Positions 35,920 through 44,482 of a DNA stretch of 64,000 nt are shown here, piece by piece. Within the stretch, counting starts at the first letter, position 1. Every line of letters starts with the position of its first letter. The DNA comes from Paenibacillus sp. FSL H7-0331. GTDB taxonomy: Bacteria > Bacillota > Bacilli > Paenibacillales > NBRC-103111. The notes under the pieces were generated by a model, which made no database searches, had not been told where the DNA came from, and worked only from the letters and a program-made list of their open reading frames with translations. The position numbers were made by a program, and so were the translations under genes. The stretch is from the NCBI RefSeq assembly GCF_001956045.1, contig NZ_MRTH01000006.1, positions 1 through 64,000 on the forward strand. Reading direction: 5' to 3'.

Positions 35920-36089
35920 AGGTAATCGCCAGACATATTGAATATACAAAATTCCGATTGTAAGGAAGGAATCTCTATTTTTCGATCTTTCATTTCAGTC
36001 ATTAGAAGTTCAATAAAATCATTATCGAGATCCAGTTCCAAAGAATCCAGATAACACTCAATTAACACGATATCACTTAACGTTCTCAT
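35907..36089 (-). CDS. sda: Sda, inhibitor of sporulation histidine kinase
   Basis: A 60-residue protein whose first 40 residues follow Bacillus subtilis Sda closely: MRTLSDIVLIECYLDSLELD, then NDFIELLMTEMKDRKI, the helical hairpin that binds KinA. Sda blocks kinase autophosphorylation and so delays sporulation when replication is ongoing or damaged. The C-terminal tail of about 18 residues is extra relative to the Bacillus protein. Start ATG at 36087-36089 is 7 nt after AGAGGG; an adjacent ATG at 36090 is possible. No DnaA box was recognised upstream. The 3' end overlaps manA by 13 bp on the opposite strand. Confidence 0.85.
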   Translation of the reverse strand: MRTLSDIVLIECYLDSLELDLDNDFIELLMTEMKDRKIEIPSLQSEFCIFNMSGDYLQSV

Positions 36090-36227
36090 CATTATGCCCT
36101 CTTTCCTGTATTTCCAATATATGTACTTTCATCATATATCTATCATATAATGAAATCTCACTAACATCAGCACATTTGTAGTGCGATGGAAGGCAGACTT
36201 TAGTTGCAACCTGTTGCAGTCTTCGAC

Positions 36228-36285
36228 AAAAAAAGAGAGAATATATATCAGAAACTGCTGTTTCTGATATACATTATCTCTTATT
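36228..36285 (-). terminator. Terminator of the ComX-like gene
   Basis: TATATCAGAAAC (36244-36255) is an exact complement of GTTTCTGATATA (36260-36271) with a TGCT loop and a partly paired AGAGAGAAT/ATTATCTCT extension. Seven T follow on the reverse strand (A-run 36228-36234). Confidence 0.8.
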
Positions 36286-36313
36286 GTTGGTGAAATATTG
36301 TATTTATGGAGTA

Positions 36314-36508
36314 TTACTCCCAATCTGCTACATTGTCTGTGTTATTATGTAAAAATGCGTTTATTAGAGCTTTTTCTTCTGCGTCAGACAAACCAAGGGA
36401 GTCCAAGTAGCTGCGATCATTCAGACGAGCTTCAAGAGATTCTTTATCTAATTGCTTAAGACTTTTGGCGGCTGCATACAATGCTGGGGATATTCTTTTA
36501 TTTTCCAT
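36314..36508 (-). CDS. comX: ComX-like quorum-sensing pheromone precursor
   Basis: A 64-residue peptide with no signal sequence. Its C-terminal half (SYLDSLGLSDAEEKALINAF, then HNNTDNVADWE) follows the ComX pattern: a conserved Leu-x-Gly-Leu/Phe turn, a Glu-rich helix, then a short hydrophilic tail with one Trp close to the C-terminus. Here the only Trp is residue 63 of 64. In Bacillus, ComQ isoprenylates this Trp and the last 5-10 residues are released as pheromone. The start follows GAGGTGAT. It is divergent from the ComP-like kinase with 76 bp between starts. Assignment rests on the tail and on the ComQ, ComP and ComA-like neighbours. Confidence 0.78.
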   Translation of the reverse strand: MENKRISPALYAAAKSLKQLDKESLEARLNDRSYLDSLGLSDAEEKALINAFLHNNTDNVADWE

Positions 36509-36584
36509 ATTATCACCTCACATTCCAAATAAACCTATATATCCTTTATATCATAAATTATCGAAAAAGAAAGAGGTTTTTAGG

Positions 36585-38915
36585 ATGAAAGAACGATTGC
36601 TTTTCAAATTTGTTCTAATTTTAATGGTTTCTATCCAACTGTGGTTCTTATATGTTAGTACGCAGTACCCAGTAATAGGGGCAGGCGTGAAGTTGAATCA
36701 AGCAGGGTCCTGGTACGTAAGTACGATCAATGAGAGAAATTCTGCTATGAAAGCAGGGCTGCAGATCGGAGATGTTATTGTACAGGTTAACGGGCGTGAT
36801 CCAATTGAATATTCTTCTGTGTTCAAGTGGCATTCGCTTGATCAGGCTGATCATGTTTTAGCTTCACGGAACGGAAGTGAGTTTCAGGTTTCATTCAAAG
36901 GAGGGCGTAACTTTACCGATTATGATGCTCTGGCGGTAACGTTGGCTGCCCTCAGCTTAATCGGCTCGCTGCTGCTGCTGAAAAAAAAGCGAAACTCTCC
37001 CTCTGCCTGGTATTTAACTCTGGTATTGCTCGATATGAGCGGGGCATTCATGGCGCTTGGTGCTTCGATCAGGGGGGATGGACTGGGCAAGATCATGATG
37101 TTCCTGTTCATTATGCTGGTACCTATCCTGTTTCTTCATTTTTTTGTAGTCTTCTTGAAGGAAAAGCAGGATTATCAATTATCGATTAAATTGCTGAAAA
37201 AAATGTATACAGTCGTTACAGCAGGAATTGCCTTGATTTCACAAATCACATATTTTTGGCCATCACCTTTAACCTATAACATCTACCGCTTTAACTCCAT
37301 TTTTTGCATTGTGTACTTTTTGTTTGGTTTTTTATTAGCCCTTTCTATTTTATCCAAACTGTATCTCAAGTATCGTAAAGAGCAAAGCTACATATCAACC
37401 ATGATCAAAACGGTATGGGCATCGATATTCGTTTCATTCACGCCGATCGTCTGTTTCTCCTTTATTCCTAATTATTTGTATGGTTATGGTTGGATGAACT
37501 CACTTTATGCAGGCATTTTCGTTTTCTTTTTCCCGATTACACTAGCTTATTTGGTCGTAACGACCAAGCTGTACGATATTGACGTTGTGCTGCGGCGCGT
37601 ACTCCTTACGGCCCTGATTGCGACGGTTCCAAGCGGTATCTTTGTCGTCATGATCAAGGTGCTCTTCCCTGCCGAGGCTGCGTTTGCAAGACTGCTGATG
37701 ATGTTTGTTCTGTTCGTTGCCATCCTTACTTTGGTGTTGTATTCGCTGGAAAATATGTTCGCCAAACTCGAACCGATTCTATTTCCGCGCAAATACTATT
37801 TGCAATCCGCTTTGAAAAAAATCGCTAAAAATCTTGGTTCCATCACGAGCTTTCGGGAATTTAAAGATATTATTCTGGTGGATATCGTCAATACTTTGCA
37901 GGTATTTGGGGGAGCGATTGTTTTTCAATATAAGGATTCCTTGGAAATCATTAAAGAAGGAAATATTAATGTCTCAGAAATTGAGAGCTACTTGAATGGA
38001 GAGAAGGCGTTGCCTCCTTCTTTAACTATTTATAAGATCAACCATCAGGAAGAGTATACAAGCTACTTTGTTCTGACAGGGAAGCGGACAACCGCGTTTC
38101 TCGGCGTAGAGGAAAAGCAATGGCTGCAGTTAATCATCACTTATCTTGCTGTTAGCCTGGAAAATGTGCACTTAATCCGCAAACTCACTCTGAAGCTGGA
38201 GGAGTTGGCATCGCAAATTCCTAATGAGCAGGCTGGTAATGACTTTATATGGTTTCGTAAATTGATGTTCGAGCTGCAGGAAAAGGAACGTGTGCGCATT
38301 GCGACCGATCTTCATGATACGACGATGCAGGATTTATTTTTTCTGAAAGAACGGCTGCATCTGCTGCTCGAGAAGTATGCTTTAACGAAGCAGGATAAAA
38401 CCCAAATGATCAGTATCATCGATTACATTGATGTGATTAACAGCAACCTGCGTCAAAGCTGCTTCGAACTGCATCCTTATTTGATAAAAGAAATCGGACT
38501 TGTCCGGACCATAGAGCAATTGATAGAAATGGAAGCGGCAATCGCACCTTTCGAGTTAAAGTTTAACGCAAGTCTGACCAATGTTATCGAAATGAGAGAT
38601 TTGGAGACGAAGCGTCACATTTTCCGCATGGTGCAGGAGCTGATTAACAATGCCAAGAAGCATTCACAGGCTGATCAGGTACAGATTGATCTTGTCGATC
38701 ATAAGAGCCTGCTTCAACTGACTTATCTGGATGATGGAGTTGGGTTTGAGTCCAGTCTGGCTTTAGTAAGAGAAATCGGATCATCCGGTACAGGTATTGA
38801 GCAGATCAAAAGCCGGATCTTATCTTTAAATGGAGAGTATGAGCTTGAATCGAGTAGAGGCAAGGGTATGCGATTGTTTGTTTCCATTCCAATGAAAGAA
38901 GGCTTATCGGCATGA
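36585..38915 (+). CDS. comP: ComP-like membrane sensor histidine kinase with PDZ domain
   Basis: A 776-residue kinase, close to the 769 residues of Bacillus ComP. One helix (residues 4-24) is followed by an extracytoplasmic PDZ-like domain (NSAMKAGLQIGDVIVQVNGR, residues 55-75), then about eight further membrane helices to residue 400. A cytosolic linker leads to a HisKA_3 dimerisation box with phospho-acceptor His577 in ATDLHDTTMQDL and a HATPase (N-box ELINNAKKHS, G1 DDGVGFE, G2 GSSGTGIEQIKSR). ATG at 36585 follows AAGAGG. It overlaps the ComA-like gene by 4 bp. Proposed receptor for the ComX-like peptide. Confidence 0.85.
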   Translation: MKERLLFKFVLILMVSIQLWFLYVSTQYPVIGAGVKLNQAGSWYVSTINERNSAMKAGLQIGDVIVQVNGRDPIEYSSVFKWHSLDQADHVLASRNGSEFQVSFKGGRNFTDYDALAVTLAALSLIGSLLLLKKKRNSPSAWYLTLVLLDMSGAFMALGASIRGDGLGKIMMFLFIMLVPILFLHFFVVFLKEKQDYQLSIKLLKKMYTVVTAGIALISQITYFWPSPLTYNIYRFNSIFCIVYFLFGFLLALSILSKLYLKYRKEQSYISTMIKTVWASIFVSFTPIVCFSFIPNYLYGYGWMNSLYAGIFVFFFPITLAYLVVTTKLYDIDVVLRRVLLTALIATVPSGIFVVMIKVLFPAEAAFARLLMMFVLFVAILTLVLYSLENMFAKLEPILFPRKYYLQSALKKIAKNLGSITSFREFKDIILVDIVNTLQVFGGAIVFQYKDSLEIIKEGNINVSEIESYLNGEKALPPSLTIYKINHQEEYTSYFVLTGKRTTAFLGVEEKQWLQLIITYLAVSLENVHLIRKLTLKLEELASQIPNEQAGNDFIWFRKLMFELQEKERVRIATDLHDTTMQDLFFLKERLHLLLEKYALTKQDKTQMISIIDYIDVINSNLRQSCFELHPYLIKEIGLVRTIEQLIEMEAAIAPFELKFNASLTNVIEMRDLETKRHIFRMVQELINNAKKHSQADQVQIDLVDHKSLLQLTYLDDGVGFESSLALVREIGSSGTGIEQIKSRILSLNGEYELESSRGKGMRLFVSIPMKEGLSA

Positions 38916-39556
38916 TGCAGATAAAAAAAGCAATTGTCACAGACGATCATCCTTTAATGGCTCAAGCTACCAAAGAACTACTGGAACAGATTGAAGGTGT
39001 AGAGGTCGTAGGTATAGCCAGCAATGGGCAGTCATGTCTGGAGCTTGTGGAGAGATACCGTCCTGATTTGGTTTTTCTGGATTACCAGCTTCCGGATCAC
39101 ATGGGAACGGACATTGCAGCACAAATCAAAGCCTCATACCCAAAGACGCATATCGTCTTTTTTACCGGTGTGGATGTGTCAGCTTTGACGGATGTTTTTC
39201 TGGAGCTTCAAGTAAGCGGAGTGATTTCCAAAGGCACTCGGCATGCAACGATACAGCACGTAATTGGATGCATTTTGGATGATTATATCGTGATGCCGCG
39301 TTCGGTTTTGCAAACGTTTAAGGGCAGCGCAGTGCCGTCAACTGCAGAGCTGACCGATGAAGAAGTACTCATCATGATGTTAATTATTAAGGGGACTACA
39401 CTTGAGCAGATAGCAGCGCAAATTCATATAAGCAAACGGTCGGTGGATAATTATCAAAGAAAAATTTACGGGAAACTGGGGGTGAAGACGAGGGTTGAAG
39501 CCATTGAAGCATTCATCCGAAGTAAATATTACAAGGACGGGAGAGATGATTTATGA
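38912..39556 (+). CDS. comA: ComA-like NarL/LuxR-family response regulator
   Basis: A 214-residue regulator, the same length as Bacillus ComA. Receiver domain residues 4-120: Asp11-Asp12 acidic pair, phospho-acceptor Asp57 (LVFLDYQLPD), Thr at FFTGVD and the Lys of VISKG. C-terminal LuxR helix-turn-helix at residues 148-205: EEVLIMMLIIKGTTLEQIAA, then KRSVDNYQRKIYGKLGVKTR. It overlaps the kinase gene by 4 bp upstream and the ComQ-like gene by 4 bp downstream, so the three are translated as a unit. Its target promoters are not identifiable from this window. Confidence 0.85.
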   Translation: MMQIKKAIVTDDHPLMAQATKELLEQIEGVEVVGIASNGQSCLELVERYRPDLVFLDYQLPDHMGTDIAAQIKASYPKTHIVFFTGVDVSALTDVFLELQVSGVISKGTRHATIQHVIGCILDDYIVMPRSVLQTFKGSAVPSTAELTDEEVLIMMLIIKGTTLEQIAAQIHISKRSVDNYQRKIYGKLGVKTRVEAIEAFIRSKYYKDGRDDL

Positions 39557-40500
39557 TAGAGCCACGAATTGTTGAAGAGATGCAGCAGATTGTGGACAAG
39601 TACGTTACGGAACCCGATTTAAATGAGTTAATGAAAGCTTTTATTCAGGATAAAGCGACTGAAAACGCTCAATGGTCTAATATTACGCGATATACACATT
39701 ATATGCTGGGTGGAGATTCGCCTCGTATTGATCTTGCAGCAGCCATGACGGAAATCGTCTTGCTATCCTTCGATATCATTGATGATTTACAGGATGGTGA
39801 CAACAAGGGAAAGCCCTGGATCGTATGCTCCACCGCTTATACGTTGAATGGAATTTTGGCATTCCTGTTTGCTTTTATGACCGAGATAAGCACCTTACAA
39901 GAGAGCGACAGACAAGCAGGTTCATCCTTGATGGCGAAGCTGGGAGTTATATTGTCGCAGTCTATCAACGGACAGCAAATTGATTTGAATGACAGCATTT
40001 CATCCGAACGTGATTACTTGACCATGATTGAGAAAAAATCGGGTTCGCTGCTACGCTTTGCATGCTCGATGGGATATTTGCTGATTCCCGATCTGGATCA
40101 ACGAACGATGGACACGATGGATCAGCTTGCCAATTATATCGGGATGATTTCACAGCTTGACAATGACATTCGGGACGTACTCCGGTTTGATGTGAAAAAC
40201 GATTTGCTGCAAAAAAAACGTACTTTGCCAATTTTGTTTTTACTCATGGAGAAGGATGACAAATTTCCATATATACAGCAGTATTATGAGGGTCAGCTTA
40301 CCTATGATCAATTTGTGATCCGTAAACGAGAGTGCATCCAATATATTGAGGATTCAGGATGTATTGAGTACTGCAGAATTATACAGTCTTTACACACAGA
40401 TCAAGTGAGCCATCTGTTCGAATCCTTGCCTGGTATCGCTCCGTGGAAGGAACAATTCAAGGGTATTACGTTTGGCAAGCATACCCAGGAAATCGGATAA
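39553..40500 (+). CDS. comQ: ComQ-like isoprenyl transferase
   Basis: A 315-residue member of the trans-prenyltransferase fold. First Asp-rich motif: [12 protein letters not shown] (Asp74, Asp77, Asp78, Asp81). Second motif: [13 protein letters not shown] (residues 201-213), followed by the [13 protein letters not shown] stretch typical of ComQ. The overall sequence looks like ComQ rather than a chain-elongating diphosphate synthase, which would usually have DDxxD followed by RRG. In Bacillus, ComQ attaches a farnesyl or geranyl group to the ComX Trp and exports or processes it. It is the last gene of the P-A-Q unit and overlaps the regulator by 4 bp. Confidence 0.82.
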   Translation: MIEPRIVEEMQQIVDKYVTEPDLNELMKAFIQDKATENAQWSNITRYTHYMLGGDSPRIDLAAAMTEIVLLSFDIIDDLQDGDNKGKPWIVCSTAYTLNGILAFLFAFMTEISTLQESDRQAGSSLMAKLGVILSQSINGQQIDLNDSISSERDYLTMIEKKSGSLLRFACSMGYLLIPDLDQRTMDTMDQLANYIGMISQLDNDIRDVLRFDVKNDLLQKKRTLPILFLLMEKDDKFPYIQQYYEGQLTYDQFVIRKRECIQYIEDSGCIEYCRIIQSLHTDQVSHLFESLPGIAPWKEQFKGITFGKHTQEIG

Positions 40501-40522
40501 ACGGGAGCTGGTACCATACAAT

Positions 40523-40551
40523 TTGGAGAGTCCGCTGTTTCTTGTTATGAT
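40523..40551 (+). promoter_or_regulatory. Probable promoter of msrAB
   Basis: TTGGAG at 40523-40528 and TATGAT at 40546-40551 are 17 bp apart, 50 bp before the msrAB start. Confidence 0.5.
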
Positions 40552-40600
40552 AGTAGGGAGAACACAGCTTTTTTCCAATACAGATAAGGAGGTAACGAAA

Positions 40601-41572
40601 ATGAGCGACAATATTGAACAAACAGCTACCCAGGAGCTGGCAACATTTGCAGGTGGCTGCTTCTGGTGCATGGTATCGCCCTTCGAGGAGCTTCCGGGAA
40701 TTATTAAAGTGGTGTCCGGTTATACGGGTGGTCACACGGTAAATCCGACTTACGAGCAGGTTTGCTCGGAAACAACCGGACATGCGGAAGCAGTACAAAT
40801 CACCTATGATCCTGCTGTATTTCCTTATACGAAGCTGTTGGATACGTTCTGGCAGCAGATCGATCCGACTGATGCCGGCGGGCAATTCCATGATAGAGGC
40901 GGTTCATATCGAACGTCCATCTTTTATCATAACGAAGAACAAAGAGTACAGGCAGAGGCATCCAAGCAAGCTCTGGAGCAAAGTGGACGCTTCGACCGTC
41001 CAGTTGTAACGCCAATCGTCCCGGCAACTGAATTCTATGAGGCAGAGGAATATCATCAGGGCTATCATCATAAAAATCCGCTGCGCTATAAAAGCTACAG
41101 AAAAGGCTCGGGTCGGGAAGCTTTTATTCAGAATCACTGGAATACAGAAGCAGATAAGCAGAAGCTGAAACAAATTCTTACACCTATTCAATACGAAGTC
41201 ACTCAAAACAGTGGAACGGAACCTCCGTTTCAAAATGAATTTTGGGATGATCATCGTGAAGGGATTTATGTAGATATTGTTTCGGGCGAGCCTTTGTTCA
41301 GCTCTCTGGACAAGTTTGACTCCGGCTGCGGATGGCCGAGCTTTACGAAGCCGCTCATACCTGCCAACGTAAAGGATAAACCGGATTACAAGCATTTTAT
41401 GGTCCGCACCGAGGTGCGCAGCCGCGAGGCCGACTCCCATTTGGGTCATGTATTTAACGACGGTCCACAGCCGACAGGTTTACGCTATTGCATCAACTCC
41501 GCGGCATTACGCTTTGTTCCCAAAGAAGAGCTCGAGCAAGCGGGTTATGGATCTTATCTCAGCTTGTTTTAA
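40601..41572 (+). CDS. msrAB: Bifunctional peptide methionine sulfoxide reductase MsrA-MsrB
   Basis: Repairs both stereoisomers of methionine sulfoxide in proteins using thioredoxin. Residues 13-165 form MsrA with the catalytic Cys20 in GGCFWC. Residues 185-323 form MsrB with CGWPSFTKP and the catalytic Cys in [11 protein letters not shown]. The MsrB part has [13 protein letters not shown], lacking the first Cys-x-x-Cys zinc pair found in zinc-type MsrB, as in Bacillus. ATG at 40601 follows AAGGAGGTAACGAAA, and an earlier in-frame extension to 40472 is not supported. Confidence 0.95.
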   Translation: MSDNIEQTATQELATFAGGCFWCMVSPFEELPGIIKVVSGYTGGHTVNPTYEQVCSETTGHAEAVQITYDPAVFPYTKLLDTFWQQIDPTDAGGQFHDRGGSYRTSIFYHNEEQRVQAEASKQALEQSGRFDRPVVTPIVPATEFYEAEEYHQGYHHKNPLRYKSYRKGSGREAFIQNHWNTEADKQKLKQILTPIQYEVTQNSGTEPPFQNEFWDDHREGIYVDIVSGEPLFSSLDKFDSGCGWPSFTKPLIPANVKDKPDYKHFMVRTEVRSREADSHLGHVFNDGPQPTGLRYCINSAALRFVPKEELEQAGYGSYLSLF

Positions 41573-41606
41573 GCAGGAGTGCGATAATACGATAAGGGGA
41601 ACGACA

Positions 41607-41885
41607 ATGATGAAATATTATGCTGTTTTTTTACCGGTAATCAGTGTGGAACGAAGCGCGCAGTTTCGGCCGCTGCATTTGGAATTTTTGGAAAAGGGCA
41701 GAAACGAAGGCTGGATCTTTGCAAATGGACGATTTGTTGACGGTTCAGGAGGGCTTGTTATTTATATCGGAGAATCCATTGATGAAGTATTGGCAAGAGT
41801 CAAGCAGGACCCGATTGTTATCGAGAACGCGCGCGGCTACGAAATCCATGAGTGGGAATTGGTAACGAAGGCTATTCTTCCTTAA
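41607..41885 (+). CDS. YciI-like protein
   Basis: A 92-residue ferredoxin-like fold protein of the YciI family (YYAVFLPVIS, RPLHLEFLEKGRNEGWIFAN, then a C-terminal RGYEIHEWEL). The conserved His at position 24 is present. Family members are suspected of hydrolase or sensing roles but are mostly uncharacterised. ATG at 41607 follows AAGGGGAACGACA; it lies 34 bp after msrAB and is probably cotranscribed. Confidence 0.8.
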   Translation: MMKYYAVFLPVISVERSAQFRPLHLEFLEKGRNEGWIFANGRFVDGSGGLVIYIGESIDEVLARVKQDPIVIENARGYEIHEWELVTKAILP

Positions 41886-41954
41886 AAATTACACCATATA
41901 ATTAAACGATTGTTCCAGAATCATCTTCAAATAATATAAGGTGTATGAATAAAT

Positions 41955-41990
41955 AGCCTGAACACCAGCAACTTGGCGTTCAGGCTGTTT
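41955..41990 (+). terminator. Terminator after the YciI-like gene
   Basis: AGCCTGAAC (41955-41963) pairs with GTTCAGGCT (41978-41986), followed by GTTTGC. The T-run is short. Confidence 0.6.
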
Positions 41991-42016
41991 GCATTCAGCC
42001 GTGGGTTGCTTTTATA

Positions 42017-42045
42017 TTTCCAAAAGAAAGGGGATATGTTATACT
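42017..42045 (+). promoter_or_regulatory. Promoter of fabH-fabF
   Basis: TTTCCA at 42017-42022 and TATACT at 42040-42045 are 17 bp apart, immediately before the FapR operator. Confidence 0.5.
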
Positions 42046-42049
42046 GAAT

Positions 42050-42066
42050 TTAGTACCAAGTACTAA
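42050..42066 (+). promoter_or_regulatory. FapR operator
   Basis: TTAGTACCAAGTACTAA is a 17-bp palindrome with 7-bp perfect arms (TTAGTAC/GTACTAA) and fits the FapR consensus TTAGTACCTGATACTAA with two mismatches in the centre. It covers the expected transcription start of fabH, so malonyl-CoA-responsive FapR repression is expected. Confidence 0.92.
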
Positions 42067-42091
42067 TACTAAGTATCAAAAAGGAGCTAAA

Positions 42092-43111
42092 ATGATGCAG
42101 CTTATAAAGGCGCGTATTACGGCTATTGGCACCTATGTTCCAACTCAAAGATTGACCAATTTCGATTTGGAAAAACTAGTGGATACCAACGACGAATGGA
42201 TTATACAGCGTACAGGAATTCGGGAACGCCGGATCAGCAAGCCTGATCAATATACCAGTGATTTATGTGCAGAAGCAGCTAATAATTTAATTAGCAGATA
42301 TAACAAGTCCCTGGCTGATGTTGATTTGATTATTGTGGCAACAAGTACACCGGATTTTCCTTTTCCCAGTACGGCAGCGATCCTTCAAGAAAAGCTTGGC
42401 ATATCCAGTTCAACCGGAGCTATAGATTTGAGTGCGGCATGTGCAGGATTTGCTTATGGACTTCATCTGGCTGAGGGCATGATTGCCTCAGGTCTGCATC
42501 GTAAAATACTAGTTTTTGGAGCGGATACGCTCTCGAAAATTACCGATTACACAGACCGGACGACTTGTGTACTGTTTGGTGATGGTGCGGGTGCGGTACT
42601 GGTAGAAGCAGATGCTGAGCTTTCCAGCTTTGTAGCATATCATCAAGCTACGGAAGGGAAAGGGGGATCCCACGTTTACCAAACAGGGTTGGCTGATCAA
42701 ATATTCGGCACACAGTTAAATGGCAGTGGGAAGCTTGTACAGAATGGCAGAGAGGTGTTTCGCTGGGCTGTCAGAAGCGTCTCTGAAGGCATACTTGAGC
42801 TGTTAAATAAAAGTGGTCATGCTACTGCCGATATAGATTGGTTCGTGCCTCACAGTGCCAATCTGAGATTGATTGAGCCGCTTAGCGAACGTATCGGGAT
42901 TTCACTCGATCAGACATTATACAGCCTTGTAAATTACGGCAACACATCAGCCGCGTCGATACCTCTCGCGCTTGACCTTGGTATTCGTGAGGGTAAGCTG
43001 AATGACGGTGACCGCATTCTCATCTATGGATTTGGTGCCGGGCTCGTACAGGCTGGGCTGCTGCTTAATTGGAAGCTGGATCCACAGCACGCTTGCAGCA
43101 ACAACGAATAA
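42092..43111 (+). CDS. fabH: 3-oxoacyl-ACP synthase III
   Basis: Starts fatty acid synthesis by condensing acyl-CoA (often branched in Bacillales) with malonyl-ACP. The 339-residue thiolase-fold enzyme has the Cys-His-Asn triad: Cys117 in SAACAGFAYGL, His in VPHSANLRLIE and Asn in NYGNTSAASIPLAL. Two adjacent ATG codons (42092, 42095) follow AAAAAGGAGC. Behind a FapR box and in the same order, fabH then fabF, as in Bacillus subtilis. Confidence 0.95.
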   Translation: MMQLIKARITAIGTYVPTQRLTNFDLEKLVDTNDEWIIQRTGIRERRISKPDQYTSDLCAEAANNLISRYNKSLADVDLIIVATSTPDFPFPSTAAILQEKLGISSSTGAIDLSAACAGFAYGLHLAEGMIASGLHRKILVFGADTLSKITDYTDRTTCVLFGDGAGAVLVEADAELSSFVAYHQATEGKGGSHVYQTGLADQIFGTQLNGSGKLVQNGREVFRWAVRSVSEGILELLNKSGHATADIDWFVPHSANLRLIEPLSERIGISLDQTLYSLVNYGNTSAASIPLALDLGIREGKLNDGDRILIYGFGAGLVQAGLLLNWKLDPQHACSNNE

Positions 43112-43161
43112 GAAGAATTGAGATGGGGAATCCCATAATAACCAATAGAGGAGAATATGTT

Positions 43162-44397
43162 ATGAAAAGACGAGTAGTAGTTACAGGATTAAGTGTGATT
43201 TCACCGCTTGGCTCCCAGGTAGATCCGTTCTGGAAACGACTTGTGGCCGGCGAATCCGGAATCTCGCGGTTAGAGGGATTTGACCCTGCCATTTTCCCAA
43301 CTCAGATAGCTGGAATCGTGTCAGATTTCTTGCCTGAGACTTTTTTTGACAGCAAAGAGCTTCGTCATATGGACCGCTTTGTCCAATTTGCTACAGCGGC
43401 AGGCAAGATGGCGTTGGACGATGCCCAATTCACGATTACCGATTTCAATGCACATCGGGTTGGTGTCAGTATTGGAACGGGTATTGGTGGCATACAAACC
43501 TTGCTCGACAATCACAAGACGATGCTGGAGAGAAGCCCGCGCCGGATCAGTCCTTTTTTGATTCCGATGATGATTGCTAATATGGGTTCGGCCCAGCTAT
43601 CCATCCAATTGGGTGCCAAAGGTCCCAATACGACACCTGTTAATGCATGTGCTTCCGGTAACAATGCGATCGGGGATTCCTTTCATATGATCCAAAACGG
43701 CTTGGCAGATATGATGCTTGCAGGGGGAGCGGAGTCGCCGCTTAATGAGCTTTCGTTTGGTGGTTTCTGCAATATGAAAGCTATGTCCACACACAATGAC
43801 GAGCCCCACAAAGCGAGCCGTCCGTTTGATGCCAATCGTGATGGATTCGTGATGAGTGAAGGTGCGGGTGTATTAGTGTTGGAGGAGTTGGAGCATGCCT
43901 TAGCAAGAGGTGCGCGGATATGGGCAGAAATCATCGGTTATGGTCAATCTGCAGATGCTTATCATATCACTGCACCGGATCCGAGCGGAATGGGAGCTGT
44001 ACGAGCGATGAATGAAGCACTAGCAGATGCGCGGATTGCACCTGAAGAAATTGATTACATTAATGCACATGCGACAGGCACACCATTGGGTGATCGGTCC
44101 GAGACGCAGGCGATCAGGCAAGTTTTTGGCGCCCATGCAGACAAGCTTAAAGTAAGTGCAACCAAATCGGCTACGGGGCATTTATTCGGAGCTGCGGGCG
44201 GGCTGGAAGCTGTGATTGCCGTGAAATCAATAGTTGAAGGTGTTGTACCGCCTACAATTAATTATGATACGCCTGATCCTGAATGTGATTTGGATTATGT
44301 ACCGAATGTAGCGAGAACAACGGATCTACATACCGTGCTCTCTAACGGATTCGGATTTGGTGGTCATAATGCAGTCGTTGTGTTCCGAAAATATTAA
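43162..44397 (+). CDS. fabF: 3-oxoacyl-ACP synthase II
   Basis: Chain-elongating condensing enzyme of type II fatty acid synthesis, 411 residues. Triad residues: Cys163 in NACASGNNAIGD, His in NAHATGTPLGD and His in KSATGHLFGAAGG. ATG at 43162 follows AGAGGAG; an earlier in-frame extension from 43069 overlaps fabH and is rejected. Cotranscribed with fabH from the FapR-controlled promoter, 50 bp apart. Confidence 0.95.
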   Translation: MKRRVVVTGLSVISPLGSQVDPFWKRLVAGESGISRLEGFDPAIFPTQIAGIVSDFLPETFFDSKELRHMDRFVQFATAAGKMALDDAQFTITDFNAHRVGVSIGTGIGGIQTLLDNHKTMLERSPRRISPFLIPMMIANMGSAQLSIQLGAKGPNTTPVNACASGNNAIGDSFHMIQNGLADMMLAGGAESPLNELSFGGFCNMKAMSTHNDEPHKASRPFDANRDGFVMSEGAGVLVLEELEHALARGARIWAEIIGYGQSADAYHITAPDPSGMGAVRAMNEALADARIAPEEIDYINAHATGTPLGDRSETQAIRQVFGAHADKLKVSATKSATGHLFGAAGGLEAVIAVKSIVEGVVPPTINYDTPDPECDLDYVPNVARTTDLHTVLSNGFGFGGHNAVVVFRKY

Positions 44398-44454
44398 TGC
44401 TTATACGACTCACTGCTGAAATCTACTTTTTGAACATGCCTATGAATGTTTCCA

Positions 44455-44482
44455 TTGACAAAAAGAGTTTCGCGAGTACAAT
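44455..44482 (+). promoter_or_regulatory. Promoter of the manganese importer
   Basis: TTGACA at 44455-44460 and TACAAT at 44477-44482 are 16 bp apart. The spacer and -10 contain AGTTTCGCGAGTACAATT (44466-44483), which keeps the outer GTTTC...CAA of MntR operators but has a poor centre, so MntR control is only suggested. The leader to the start codon is about 190 nt and shows no recognised riboswitch. Confidence 0.6.

Noticed and set aside
36093..36227. DnaA boxes upstream of sda as in Bacillus subtilis
   Set aside because: No TTATNCACA match was seen on either strand in this interval.
36314..36508. Alternative reading as a Nif11-type or other ribosomal peptide leader
   Set aside because: No Gly-Gly cleavage site or modification enzymes of that class are present, whereas ComQ, ComP and ComA-like genes are adjacent and the Trp-containing tail fits ComX.
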